DNA of 59,089 bases from positions 1 to 59,089 of the forward strand of contig CAXXRT010000033.1 of NCBI GenBank assembly GCA_963666945.2, in the 5' to 3' direction. The position numbers and the translations under genes are program-made. Positions 1 through 8,367 of the stretch are shown in pieces. Positions within the stretch are counted from its first letter, which is position 1. Each line of letters starts with the position of its first letter. The notes beneath the pieces are model-generated. The model ran no database searches. It was not told the origin of the DNA and saw only the letters and a program-made list of their open reading frames with translations. The stretch is from G963666945 sp963666945 (GTDB lineage Bacteria; Bacteroidota; Bacteroidia; Bacteroidales; Marinifilaceae).

Positions 1-861
1 GCCACCCGGACGGCATGTATAATTTAAGGCAGTATGGGCGTTTTCATCTGTATTCCTGATCTTTGTAAACGCCTTATCGCTGCCGTTGAAACCCCTGGGC
101 TTACCCCAGTCCCCATAATGGTAATTAGCATGCAAATCGAGCTTATGGTTACCACTGAACTTATAGGTAGCGTTCATACCCCAGTCCCTGTCCTCCACAT
201 TGGTGTTTTTAGCCACCTTCCCGTTTCCGTAAAGGTAATCTCCCGTCTTTCTGTACTTAAGGTTTGTATTCAGACTAAATTTTCTGTCTCTGTGACAAAC
301 CCTGGCGACTTCAAGAAACTCATTGTTATTGCTACCGTAGCCTGTGGTAATATCAACAGATGTTTTTTTCTCTCCCAGGGGAATATCGTTGACTACATTT
401 ATAATCCCGGAGATGGCTCCCGTTCCGTATATCACTGAACCGGCACCCTTTATTATCTCTAGTTTTCTGTTTCCGTAAACATTCATATCCTGGGCAAAAT
501 AACCACCGGGAAAGTTACCTATCCTACGACAGCCATCCTGCAATATTATCAGTCTTTTTGAACTCATCCCCCTTAGTATAATGGGCGAATGGTATTCCCA
601 TATTTGGGTAAAGCCGGGTGTACGGGAAAGAACGTCTATCATGTTTGACTGCATATTGTCGGTTATCTGCCTTATGCTGACTACGGTAGCCGATCTCTCA
701 AGCCTCATAACCGGCTGACTGTAAAGAGAAGCGGAAACAACCACCTCTTCCAGCTTTATTGGTCTTTTCCCTGTGGTATCAATGACCATCATACTTTTCC
801 CTTGGGCAAAACAGGAATATCCGAAGACTAACAGCAACAGCGTTAATTTTATATGTCTCAT
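1..861 (-). CDS. TonB-dependent receptor, N-terminal part (3' end outside window)
   Basis: First 287 residues of an outer-membrane TonB-dependent receptor; the rest lies beyond base 1. A signal peptide (hydrophobic residues 6-15) ends near FAQ at residue 20. No carboxypeptidase-like domain precedes the plug, unlike SusC-type receptors. A TonB-box-like IKLEEVVVSAS (residues 35-45) leads straight into a plug domain with ILRGMSSKR, LQDGCR and IYGTGAISGIINVV, then the first barrel strands. This simple layout is usual for receptors of metals, heme, siderophores or cobalamin rather than glycans (family knowledge). It is the last visible gene of a minus-strand run, 46 bases after a lipoprotein gene, which in turn follows a His-rich protein, so a metal or metal complex is the likely substrate (inference). 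The exact ligand cannot be read from this fragment. Confidence 0.9.
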   Translation of the reverse strand, partial: MRHIKLTLLLLVFGYSCFAQGKSMMVIDTTGKRPIKLEEVVVSASLYSQPVMRLERSATVVSIRQITDNMQSNMIDVLSRTPGFTQIWEYHSPIILRGMSSKRLIILQDGCRRIGNFPGGYFAQDMNVYGNRKLEIIKGAGSVIYGTGAISGIINVVNDIPLGEKKTSVDITTGYGSNNNEFLEVARVCHRDRKFSLNTNLKYRKTGDYLYGNGKVAKNTNVEDRDWGMNATYKFSGNHKLDLHANYHYGDWGKPRGFNGSDKAFTKIRNTDENAHTALNYTCRPGG

Positions 862-907
862 TTCCTCTTTATCTGGTTAAATAAAATTAAAACAACAGAC
901 TTCCACT

Positions 908-1607
908 TTAATCCAGAAGATCCCATTCCATGGCAATATACCCGTTTTTAACCATCTCCCCGTCCGTGGCTGGAAACTGCGTTACAATCATCTTGACCAT
1001 CCTGCCCTCTTTGGTCTTAATTATCCATACGATCTCGTCTCCCTTAATATCGTTATGGGCAGGCTCTTTCCAAAGATTACCTATGACCAGCTTATCTTTA
1101 AATTCCTTGTTCAGCTCGGCTATAAGGGGATTTCCCGATTCCCCCCTGGCAAGACTGCTTATATCAAAGGAGGGATCGTCAGAACAAAAAGTCAGTTCCG
1201 GCAAATCCGTCTTTCTTAAAGACAGGTAGGCTTTCATGACCCCTGCAGGCTTCATCAACGGCACTATAGTTAACGGCCGTAGCTCCCTGACAAAGTCTCA
1301 TGTGAGGCATTCCTCCTCCTCCCTCATAACCAGGATAAACATGACCTCTAACATTTTTTATCATCATATCCACATCCAGGTCTTTTACCGAGGGATAGTC
1401 AAAATTATTGGCTCCTGCCTTTTCTCCTTTATATACAAAATCGAAGACTATACCCCCCGGGTTAGAACCCAGGCACAATGCATAAGGGGACTCAAGAGGG
1501 TAAAATTTTTCCGAAAAGATTTCCCTATCCTGTTCATCATCTTTACTACAGGCTATTGTCAGTAAAGACAATAGCAAAACAATCAAAAATATATTATTTA
1601 GTTTCAT
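908..1607 (-). pseudogene. secreted lipoprotein, possibly HmuY-like; frame broken by one extra base
   Basis: Lipoprotein of 232 residues once one base is removed. The start at 1607 gives MKLNNIFLIVLLLSLLTIAC, a signal peptide with lipobox ending at Cys20. The frame breaks in an A5 run at 1186-1190 (T5 on the coding strand); reading T4 joins GTDFC to SDDPSFDISSLARG and runs to the stop at 908, and 700 minus 1 is divisible by three. The C-terminal part (IVWIIKTKEGRMVKMIVTQF, then GYIAMEWDLLD) resembles the end of HmuY-type heme-binding lipoproteins, and the gene sits directly upstream of a TonB receptor as hmuY does of hmuR. That assignment is inference from weak similarity. The N-terminal half, with GGGG and scattered Cys residues, matches nothing I recognise. 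Confidence 0.7.
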
Positions 1608-1812
1608 GTTATAAATGTTTTTCAACCGGGCATGCATGTCATACCGTGGAATGGCCAACCACGACAGACATACCCGCCCGATAATTAAGCTATACAATTA
1701 TTAATTAAAGATTAACCACATACCGTTAGCTGCATACAACAACAACCTAGCTGTACAGTAAACACCTGCCGTTTGCCGGCAATTTCCCCAAAAGGGATAA
1801 GCAGGTATACTA

Positions 1813-1906
1813 TACAAACACGTCATACTACAGTTGTAACATATTTGCAAAATAATATCATCCGGTGACAATACAGATTACAAACACTTCATACAACAGT
1901 TGTAAC
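1813..1906. repeat. two imperfect 28-bp direct repeats
   Basis: Two 28-bp copies at 1813-1840 and 1879-1906 differ at only two positions and share the core CAGTTGTAAC; their starts are 66 bp apart. They lie in the 340-bp gap between the His-rich gene and the lipoprotein gene, upstream of the lipoprotein and receptor. They could be paired operator sites or part of a separate promoter for the lipoprotein. No coding function is seen in the gap. Confidence 0.65.
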
Positions 1907-1947
1907 AACAACAGAACGGTATAAAAATTATTCCAATACGAAAAGAC

Positions 1948-2301
1948 TTAACAAGGTGGGGACTTATTGAAACAATCCCCTGTAAAACAGGAATAGACCT
2001 CATCGATTTCCACAAACAGAAACTCCCTGTTAACTTCAACTATTGCTTCTGAATTTTGCGATGAGACTAAAAGAAAATATGATAAGAGATTAAAATGATA
2101 CAACTCATACTTAGTATGCTTATGAGTCGAATGACCACCATCGTGGTCGTGGCTGTAAGGATGGGAGTGCTCTACCACCATCCCGTTGGCAAGGAAGTGC
2201 ACATGGGTGTTAACAACGCTGTTTGCTATTATAATCAGCGTATTAAGCAATAATATAAATACTATTGCCCTATTAAGATATGTACGAAGTCCTTTAAACA
2301 T
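1948..2301 (-). CDS. small His-rich membrane-anchored protein
   Basis: A 117-residue protein from the preferred ATG at 2301 (MFKGLRTYLNR); an upstream in-frame ATG at 2331 would add ten residues but lies ahead of the likely transcription start. One N-terminal membrane segment (AIVFILLLNTLIIIANSVV) is followed by a short His-rich stretch with THVHFLANGMVVEHSHPYSH, DHDGGH and STHKHTKYELYH. Small proteins of this pattern (a membrane anchor, then HVH...HSHPY...HTKYEL) occur near metal-related TonB receptors in Bacteroidota (family impression, no named domain). The histidines suggest zinc, copper or similar metal binding in the periplasm. It is the first gene of the run leading to the lipoprotein and TonB receptor. 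The C-terminus carries two Cys residues and ends SPPC. Confidence 0.75.
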   Translation of the reverse strand: MFKGLRTYLNRAIVFILLLNTLIIIANSVVNTHVHFLANGMVVEHSHPYSHDHDGGHSTHKHTKYELYHFNLLSYFLLVSSQNSEAIVEVNREFLFVEIDEVYSCFTGDCFNKSPPC

Positions 2302-2305
2302 GTGA

Positions 2306-2335
2306 CAAACGTAAATAAAAAAACAAAACAACCAA
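2306..2335 (-). promoter_or_regulatory. possible promoter of the His-rich/TonB receptor operon
   Basis: On the minus strand TACGTTTG (2306-2313) fits the TAnnTTTG -7 element, with TTG at 2333-2335 nineteen bases upstream. Transcription would start about at the ATG at 2301, giving almost no leader, so the assignment is tentative. Confidence 0.35.
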
Positions 2336-2349
2336 TAGTATTTTTATTA

Positions 2350-2378
2350 ATTCTAAATAAGAATAGCTTATTTAGAAT
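2350..2378. promoter_or_regulatory. perfect 12-bp inverted repeat, candidate operator
   Basis: ATTCTAAATAAG (2350-2361) and its exact reverse complement CTTATTTAGAAT (2367-2378) are separated by 5 bases. The site lies about 50 bp upstream of the His-rich gene start, just upstream of its putative -33 element. AT-rich dyads of this size are typical of Fur/Zur/PerR-type repressors or of activators, but the regulator cannot be named from the sequence. Confidence 0.6.
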
Positions 2379-2412
2379 ATGAATATTATCTTTAGTAAAA
2401 ATTGTACACAAC

Positions 2413-2441
2413 AAAAAAGGCTACCTCCTAAGAGATAGCCT
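2413..2441 (-). terminator. terminator after the 308-residue lipoprotein gene
   Basis: Read on the minus strand, AGGCTATC and GGTAGCCT pair around an 8-base loop and are followed by a run of T. It lies about 50 bp downstream of the stop of the lipoprotein gene ending at 2491. Confidence 0.75.
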
Positions 2442-2490
2442 ATAAATATTTTCTTATCGGCTTTTACCGACTATATACTGTATATGAATG

Positions 2491-3417
2491 TTATTCTATT
2501 TCTTCTCCGTCAGCAATTGGATCTTTTTGCTCCCATGTGATAGTTGCATTTACATCTCCCTGCAATAATCCCTCCTTAGTGAAACGGTAAAGCTTAGTCA
2601 CGTTATCCAGCGCATTTGCTGTAACTTCTTTAGTAAACACTTTCTCGTCACCACTTTCGTCCAACATAGGCTCATGGCTGTCTTTAGTGAAGTACTGTAC
2701 CTCTACCATATAAGTCCTGGCATTAACTGCATAAGCGTCGTTAATAATATATGCCTGTTGTGTACCTGCATCCATATAATCGCTCCAAGTGTTCAACACA
2801 GCACCATCTTTTACAGAAACTCTCCACTTAATATCGTACAAAGATGTTGAAGGATTCTCCATTACAAAAGCCACCCTGTGGTTTTCAGAGTTCATATTAA
2901 CAGTTATTGCATTAGTTGCATCGTTAGCAACAACAATATCTGCAGTTGGCTCTGATACATAGTGAGCATAAACAGGATTACTTGTCCTAAGGTTTTCATC
3001 ATATTTTTTTGCTGCTGCATCCAGCGCATCAATATTAACAGAAGTCAATTCTTGAATATAAGTATTCACCTTGTTATCAACATCGCATATACCAACAGCC
3101 GAGATATTTGTTGTACCAACATACACATCAGTCATTACAATATCTACTCCGTCATCTGACCTATCAGACTTGAACAAGAATTCCTGAGTAACATCATATT
3201 TTGCTTCTGTGTACTCTTTGTTGTCTGCTTTTATTATAACTCCGTCGATATAAACAGGAGCATTTCCTCTTTTAAAACCACCAGATTTAACAGAAGACTG
3301 GGCGGCCTCGATATTCACCTTCACCAATCCTTTTGACACTATTCCGTTAATTTCTGCCGAGTCGTTAGAACAGGCTGCTGCAAATAATACTGCTGATAAT
3401 AAAACAATCCATTTCAT
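2491..3417 (-). CDS. secreted lipoprotein of unknown function
   Basis: A 308-residue predicted lipoprotein. The signal peptide MKWIVLLSAVLFAAAC has its lipobox Cys at residue 16, so the mature protein should be lipid-anchored, and since Bacteroidota often export such proteins it may be surface-exposed. The remainder is acidic, without membrane segments, with several stretches suggesting β-sandwich modules (for example VEVQYFTKDSHEP and ITVNMNSENHRVAFVME). The C-terminus ends EEIE and shows no T9SS sorting motif. The gene stands alone: it has its own terminator downstream and about 420 bp of noncoding DNA upstream with a possible -7 element at 3473-3480. I do not recognise a named family. Confidence 0.85.
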   Translation of the reverse strand: MKWIVLLSAVLFAAACSNDSAEINGIVSKGLVKVNIEAAQSSVKSGGFKRGNAPVYIDGVIIKADNKEYTEAKYDVTQEFLFKSDRSDDGVDIVMTDVYVGTTNISAVGICDVDNKVNTYIQELTSVNIDALDAAAKKYDENLRTSNPVYAHYVSEPTADIVVANDATNAITVNMNSENHRVAFVMENPSTSLYDIKWRVSVKDGAVLNTWSDYMDAGTQQAYIINDAYAVNARTYMVEVQYFTKDSHEPMLDESGDEKVFTKEVTANALDNVTKLYRFTKEGLLQGDVNATITWEQKDPIADGEEIE

Positions 3418-3472
3418 AACATTTCTATTTTTAAAATTTAAACATATTCATATCTAAGTGATAATCCGTTGG

Positions 3473-3480
3473 CAAAAATA
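3473..3480 (-). promoter_or_regulatory. possible -7 promoter element
   Basis: TATTTTTG on the minus strand fits TAnnTTTG, about 55 bp upstream of the lipoprotein start at 3417. No well-placed -33 element is visible. Confidence 0.4.
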
Positions 3481-3540
3481 TAATATTATATTATACAGTA
3501 CAATAGCAAAAGGATAAAAGGCAAAAAAAACATGACCTAC

Positions 3541-3800
3541 TTCTTAATTTCTTTGGACAAACGGACTGTTTTATGTGACGAATGGGATTTTAACAATACA
3601 AATACCATCTTTGCACCTTGCTCCTACCCTCCTCGTATCTGATTCGCCCGGAGTGCGGCGTTTGTGCTAGCTTTGGGCTTCGTTTGGGCTTTCTTTCTAC
3701 AAGTAACATAAGGGAAAGATAGCACAAGGCAGGCACAAAACTAAAATCAGGCACATACTAAATATCTTGATTTACCAGAGGATAAAACAGACTTAAACCA
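3541..3800. other. noncoding stretch with a GC-richer core and repeats
   Basis: The gap 3418-3843 has no convincing gene. Around 3615-3740 the base composition is visibly richer in G+C than the flanks. It holds TTTGGGCTT twice within about 20 bases (near 3672-3691) and an 8-bp inverted pair TTGTGCTA (3662-3669) and TAGCACAA (3720-3727). CATCTTTG just upstream (near 3609) resembles a -7 element read on the plus strand. It could be a small RNA gene or the remnant of a mobile or repeated element; neither is established. Confidence 0.35.
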
Positions 3801-3843
3801 GCATAAAAAATAAGCATAAAAAGACAGAGGGATTTATCAAAGG

Positions 3844-5124
3844 CTATCGTTCACGAATGAGCAACACGGTGCCCTTTTTGACATACTTCTTGTTGTTTTG
3901 TTCTGCACCAACGGCCTCTATAACAAAAAAGTATGTCCCGGGGGCAGCATAACTGCCTCCTATCTTACCGTTCCAACCACCCTTGGGATCGTCCCATTCG
4001 AAGACTTTACGACCCAGGCGGTTAAAAACGACAGCATGAAAACTTTTCAGTGAAAGGGCCTTCACACGGAACATATCGTTCTTACCATCCCCGTTAGGTG
4101 TAAACACGTTGGGAACCTGAACAAGGGATGAGTCAACAACTATACTTTTCCCTTCTTTCAGCATATACTCACTCTTGCACTGATTACTGCCCTGGTCATT
4201 TACAGCAATCAGCTTAACTGCATATCTGCCGGGATGTTTATAAATATAAGAAATATCCGTGCTGTTATCCACAGGAATCCAGAGACTGTCCTGGAGCTCT
4301 GTTACTCCATCAAGAGACGAGAAATCTTTATAAACATACCAACTATAAGTATCTGCATTTTCAGACTCGTTGGTAAAAGACACTTCCAAAGGAGCCTCCC
4401 CCCCGGATGGATCCAGGGAAAACATTGCCCTGGGAACTCTGGATTTAAAATTTATGAAGTTCGACTCCCACTTAAAACCGTAGCGGTCGGTTATCCTGAC
4501 CATATAAGTAACCTCACCGGGAGAAGGACAGCAATCCTGGATGGATGTCAATACCGTAGAGGAAGGTATATTTGTCAGCTGCTCCCCACTTCTGAACAAC
4601 TCATAGTTATCAACACCCGTAAAAACTATGCTTTCGAAGAAGTCAGGTCTTGAAATACTTAGCCTGTTAATTCGTATGTTAATATCTGCGCAGGCATCCG
4701 GATTTTCTACTTCAAGAGTAAAGTCTTCATCAGATATTTTAATGTACTGGTTGACTATTGCAAAGTACTTTTCAAAACTCTCTCCATCCCTGTCAGCTTT
4801 CACCCTGTAAATGCCGTCACCCTGATTAGGCATAGAATAAACACCATCTTCAAGGGGATTCCCGATAACAGGCATATAACTCTCTCCATCCTTCTTTTCC
4901 CATGCAACGGACCACAGTTCCGGCTCATTAAGGGTTAAAACCACCACACCATCGCTTTTACTGTTATCCACATCCTTAACGGCAAACAAATTTACAGAAC
5001 TGCCCATATAAGACACCACCAGAGTATTACTTTCCCCCCCCTCAAAGGTCAACTGGGCATGCGCAACACTAAGTCCTGAAACAAGGGAAAAAAGCAAGGA
5101 TATAATAAAAACTCTCATATTCAC
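3844..5124 (-). CDS. secreted PKD-domain protein with T9SS type B sorting domain
   Basis: A 426-residue exported protein with a signal peptide ending near AHAQ (residue 24). Following an N-terminal β-rich region, a PKD-like domain (SRVPRAMFSLDPSGGEAPL through HPGRYAVKLIAVND, about residues 229-309) carries the typical G-A-P-L-E-V-F pattern. The last 90 residues are a gliding-motility-associated (type B) sorting domain: VPNVFTPNGDGKNDMFRV, VVFNRLGRKVFEWDD, GWNGKIGG and APGTYFFVIEA. Such domains send proteins through the T9SS to the cell surface or outside. The gene is single and divergent from uvrD. Its specific function is not evident; it may be a structural or adhesive surface protein. Confidence 0.9.
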   Translation of the reverse strand: MNMRVFIISLLFSLVSGLSVAHAQLTFEGGESNTLVVSYMGSSVNLFAVKDVDNSKSDGVVVLTLNEPELWSVAWEKKDGESYMPVIGNPLEDGVYSMPNQGDGIYRVKADRDGESFEKYFAIVNQYIKISDEDFTLEVENPDACADINIRINRLSISRPDFFESIVFTGVDNYELFRSGEQLTNIPSSTVLTSIQDCCPSPGEVTYMVRITDRYGFKWESNFINFKSRVPRAMFSLDPSGGEAPLEVSFTNESENADTYSWYVYKDFSSLDGVTELQDSLWIPVDNSTDISYIYKHPGRYAVKLIAVNDQGSNQCKSEYMLKEGKSIVVDSSLVQVPNVFTPNGDGKNDMFRVKALSLKSFHAVVFNRLGRKVFEWDDPKGGWNGKIGGSYAAPGTYFFVIEAVGAEQNNKKYVKKGTVLLIRER

Positions 5125-5213
5125 ATAAAGATATAATTTGTAATATCACAATATTAAGAAAAAAAGGATAAAGGAAAAAGAAAAACCCAAAAGGAAGTTT
5201 TATAAATCTTGAC

Positions 5214-5221
5214 TATATTTG
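5214..5221 (+). promoter_or_regulatory. -7 promoter element of uvrD/pcrA
   Basis: TATATTTG matches TAnnTTTG, 29 bases upstream of the GTG start. The -33 region contains only GTTTT. Confidence 0.55.
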
Positions 5222-5250
5222 TGCTGTAAAACGAATTAGAAAGGAAGATT

Positions 5251-7545
5251 GTGAATTATCTGGAAGAACTAAACGAAGAACAAAGAAGAGCTGTCATAAA
5301 TACCAAGGGACCATCACTGGTGATTGCAGGAGCGGGATCGGGAAAGACAAGAGTACTTACCTACCGCATTGCCCACCTGCTTAGTCAGGGGGTTAAACCC
5401 TATAAAATTCTCGCGCTTACATTTACCAACAAGGCAGCCAGAGAGATGCAGCACAGGATAGCCGACATTGTGGGACCTCAACTTGCAGGCTCACTGTGGA
5501 TGGGTACTTTCCACTCTGTTTTCTCCAGAATACTTCGCTACGAATCGGAAGCCCTGGGCTACAGTTCCAACTTCACAATCTACGACACGCAGGATGCAAA
5601 GAATCTTCTTAAATCCATAATAAAAGGTCTTAAGCTAGACGATAAGACATACAGGGTAAATTCAGTTCTTGGAAGAATTTCCATGGCAAAAAACAACCTG
5701 GTGACTGCTGAAGCTTATGCCAATACCAGTTCTATTCTAGCCTATGACAAAAGCATCAACATGCCTCGAATTGAAGAGATATACAAGAGGTATCAGGCCA
5801 GATGCAAGAAGGCAGATGCCATGGATTTCGACGATCTTCTTTTAAATACCAATATTCTTTTCAGGGACAATATTGCGATACTTGAAAAATACCAGGAGAA
5901 ATTCGACTATATATTGGTGGACGAGTATCAGGATACCAACTATTCGCAGTACCTGATAATAAAGAAGCTTGCAGCACGTCATAAAAACATATGCGTGGTT
6001 GGGGACGATGCACAAAGTATATATTCCTTCAGGGGAGCAAAGATTGAAAACATACTTAACTTCAGAAACGACTACCCGGACTATCAGATATACAAACTGG
6101 AACAGAACTACCGTTCTACCCCGACAATTGTTAATGCCGCCAACTCTATTATTGATAAAAACAAGGAGCAGATAAAAAAGGTCTCTTACTCCGAAAAAGA
6201 AGAAGGAGAAAAGATACAGCTTATCAAGGCCCTTAGCGATAAAGAAGAGGCTTTCAAAGTGGCAAGCGAGATTTCGGACAGACACATCTCCAATAGGCTA
6301 TATTTCAACGACTTTGCAATACTATACAGGACAAATGCACAGTCAAGGGTATTTGAGGAAGCCTTAAGAAAAAGAAATATTCCTTATAAGATCTATGGAG
6401 GACTCTCGTTCTACCAAAGAAAAGAAATAAAAGATATTCTGGCATATTTCCGTCTCGTTGTCAATAAAAACGACGAAGAATCCATGAAAAGGATTATAAA
6501 CTACCCCAAGAGGGGCATAGGAACAACCACCGTTGATAAACTGAGCATTTATGCCCACAACAGCGGGAAATCCATGTGGGATATCATTGACAATCTAAAT
6601 ACTGCCCCTTACGATTTTAATTCGGGCACAATAAAAAAACTTTCCGGTTTTGCCTGCCTTATCAATTCTTTCAGTCATGGAGTTGAAAACAATAACGCTT
6701 ACGACATAGCCACAAGCATTGCCAGGAATACGGGAATAGTTTCAGAACTGCAAAACGACAGGACCCCGGAAGGAGTATCCCGTCACGAAAACATTCAGGA
6801 ACTTCTTAACGCCATAAAAGATTTCACTGAGAATGCAAAGGAAGAAGACAAGGACAGTTCCCTTACAGTATTCCTTGAACAGGTTGCCCTTCTTACAGAT
6901 CAGGACTCTGAAAAGCCCGAGGACAGGGACAAGGTGACATTAATGACAGTTCACTCGGCAAAAGGACTTGAATTCAGGCATGTCTTCATAGTGGGCATGG
7001 AAGAAGAGCTGTTCCCTTCCAAAATGTCTACATCCACCCCACAGAATCTTGAGGAAGAAAGACGTTTGTTTTATGTTGCCCTTACCAGAGCCGAAAACAA
7101 GGTAACCCTATCGTATGCATTAAGCAGATACCAATGGGGAAATATTATCAACTGTACTCCCAGTAGGTTTATCAAGGAGATTGACCCCGACTATATAGAT
7201 ATCCCCCAGGAAGCAATGACTGAAAACGAGGGAAGAAATGGAGAGGCCGGTCATTTTAATTACAAAAACAAGCCAACAAGCAAACCCAACATAAGATTCG
7301 CGGGGCGAAGACTCACCCCCTTGCAGAGAGCCAGTGTGACAAGTACCTCCACAGAGGAATTCAAAGCAAACAATCCTAACGACCTGCAGGCAGGGATGAA
7401 TGTCAGTCACCAACGTTTTGGCACCGGAAAGATACTAAATATAGAAGGAACAGGCCTGGACAGAAAAGCCACAGTATTTTTTCAGAATCACGGACAGAAG
7501 CAATTATTATTAAAATTTGCAAAACTCAGGATTGTAAAGAACTAA
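5251..7545 (+). CDS. pcrA: UvrD/PcrA-type ATP-dependent DNA helicase
   Basis: A 764-residue superfamily 1A 3'-5' DNA helicase acting in nucleotide-excision and recombinational repair. Motif I is AGAGSGKT (residues 26-33), motif II VDEYQDTN (about 223-230), motif IV QNYRSTPT, motif V VHSAKGLEF and motif VI YVALTRAENKV. The C-terminal 50 residues (MNVSHQRFGTGKILNIEG) form the Tudor-like tail found in PcrA and UvrD. The length is normal for the family. The start is GTG at 5251, preceded by AAGGAAG 4-10 bases upstream and by a -7 element, so GTG is the real start. The gene is monocistronic or leads a short transcript. PcrA and UvrD cannot be separated by sequence alone. Confidence 0.95.
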   Translation: MNYLEELNEEQRRAVINTKGPSLVIAGAGSGKTRVLTYRIAHLLSQGVKPYKILALTFTNKAAREMQHRIADIVGPQLAGSLWMGTFHSVFSRILRYESEALGYSSNFTIYDTQDAKNLLKSIIKGLKLDDKTYRVNSVLGRISMAKNNLVTAEAYANTSSILAYDKSINMPRIEEIYKRYQARCKKADAMDFDDLLLNTNILFRDNIAILEKYQEKFDYILVDEYQDTNYSQYLIIKKLAARHKNICVVGDDAQSIYSFRGAKIENILNFRNDYPDYQIYKLEQNYRSTPTIVNAANSIIDKNKEQIKKVSYSEKEEGEKIQLIKALSDKEEAFKVASEISDRHISNRLYFNDFAILYRTNAQSRVFEEALRKRNIPYKIYGGLSFYQRKEIKDILAYFRLVVNKNDEESMKRIINYPKRGIGTTTVDKLSIYAHNSGKSMWDIIDNLNTAPYDFNSGTIKKLSGFACLINSFSHGVENNNAYDIATSIARNTGIVSELQNDRTPEGVSRHENIQELLNAIKDFTENAKEEDKDSSLTVFLEQVALLTDQDSEKPEDRDKVTLMTVHSAKGLEFRHVFIVGMEEELFPSKMSTSTPQNLEEERRLFYVALTRAENKVTLSYALSRYQWGNIINCTPSRFIKEIDPDYIDIPQEAMTENEGRNGEAGHFNYKNKPTSKPNIRFAGRRLTPLQRASVTSTSTEEFKANNPNDLQAGMNVSHQRFGTGKILNIEGTGLDRKATVFFQNHGQKQLLLKFAKLRIVKN

Positions 7546-7560
7546 TTATTTTTATAAACT

Positions 7561-7592
7561 TTTGTACAATAACTGTAATTGTAATATATTTG
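7561..7592 (+). promoter_or_regulatory. promoter of the DUF4290 gene
   Basis: TTTG (7561-7564), 20 bases, then TATATTTG (7585-7592): an exact match to the Bacteroidota housekeeping promoter. It leaves a leader of about 115 nt before the start at 7715. Confidence 0.75.
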
Positions 7593-7714
7593 CATTGTAG
7601 ATAGTTACTTACAACTTTATTAAAATCTGTTTTTTTCACTTATATACACTTTCAGTCTTAAGCAGATTCCGTTAAAGTAAACATTCGAATTTCATAGAAA
7701 CAAACTTATTATAA

Positions 7715-8317
7715 ATGGATTATAACACGCAAAGAAAAAGATTAATTCTTCCGGAGTATGGCAGGAATATTCAAAAAATGATAGATCATGCCTTAACTAT
7801 TGAAGACAAGGAAGAAAGAAACAAAGCAGCGAAAACTATTATTGATGTTATGGGCAACCTTTATCCCCACCTTAGGGATGTACCCGATTTCAGGCACAAA
7901 CTGTGGGACCACATAGCCATTATGTCGGATTTCAAGCTGGACATAGACACACCATACCCATTGCCATCAATAGAAGAGCTGAACGAAAAGCCAGAGAAGA
8001 TTCCATATAGCACAAACAGAATAAAATTCAAGCACTACGGAAAAACAGTAGAAAGATATCTTTCCAAACTGGATGAACTGGAAAATGAGGAAGATAAGAA
8101 ATCTTTACTCACACTTATAGCCAACCATATGAAAAAATCTTTTCTGATATGGAATAAAGACAGTGTAGAAGACATTCAGATAATGGAAGACCTTAGCAGG
8201 ATATCTGATGTAGGAGAACTTAAGGAAGACATTAATCTTTCGGGCTCGAAAGAACTGCTTACAAAAAGAAGTAAAACTCCAAAAAAAGGATATAAACCGT
8301 TCCAAAAACATCGTTAA
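7715..8317 (+). CDS. DUF4290 family protein
   Basis: A 200-residue soluble, charged protein matching the DUF4290 family, which is common in Bacteroidota and has no assigned biochemical function. Typical features are the N-terminal YNTQRKRLILPEYGRNIQKM, the GNLYPHLRDVPDFRHKLWDH segment (about residues 49-68) and ANHMKKSFLIWNKDSVED near residues 137-154, ending in a Lys-rich tail. No signal peptide or membrane segment is present. It is 50 bp upstream of murA on the same strand, an arrangement often seen in the phylum, and the two are probably co-transcribed. A link to cell-wall synthesis is only suggested by position. Confidence 0.9.
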   Translation: MDYNTQRKRLILPEYGRNIQKMIDHALTIEDKEERNKAAKTIIDVMGNLYPHLRDVPDFRHKLWDHIAIMSDFKLDIDTPYPLPSIEELNEKPEKIPYSTNRIKFKHYGKTVERYLSKLDELENEEDKKSLLTLIANHMKKSFLIWNKDSVEDIQIMEDLSRISDVGELKEDINLSGSKELLTKRSKTPKKGYKPFQKHR

Positions 8318-8367
8318 TATTTTTTTTAATAATATCTTTACACACAAACCAAACATAAGGCTTTTTT

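Noticed and set aside
34..438. 134-codon plus-strand open frame at the left edge
   Set aside because: It is antisense to an uninterrupted 287-codon frame with clear TonB receptor plug motifs.
5842..6285. 147-codon open frame antisense to uvrD
   Set aside because: It lies wholly inside a strongly conserved helicase gene, has no ribosome-binding site and a low-complexity Phe/Leu-rich product typical of a shadow frame.
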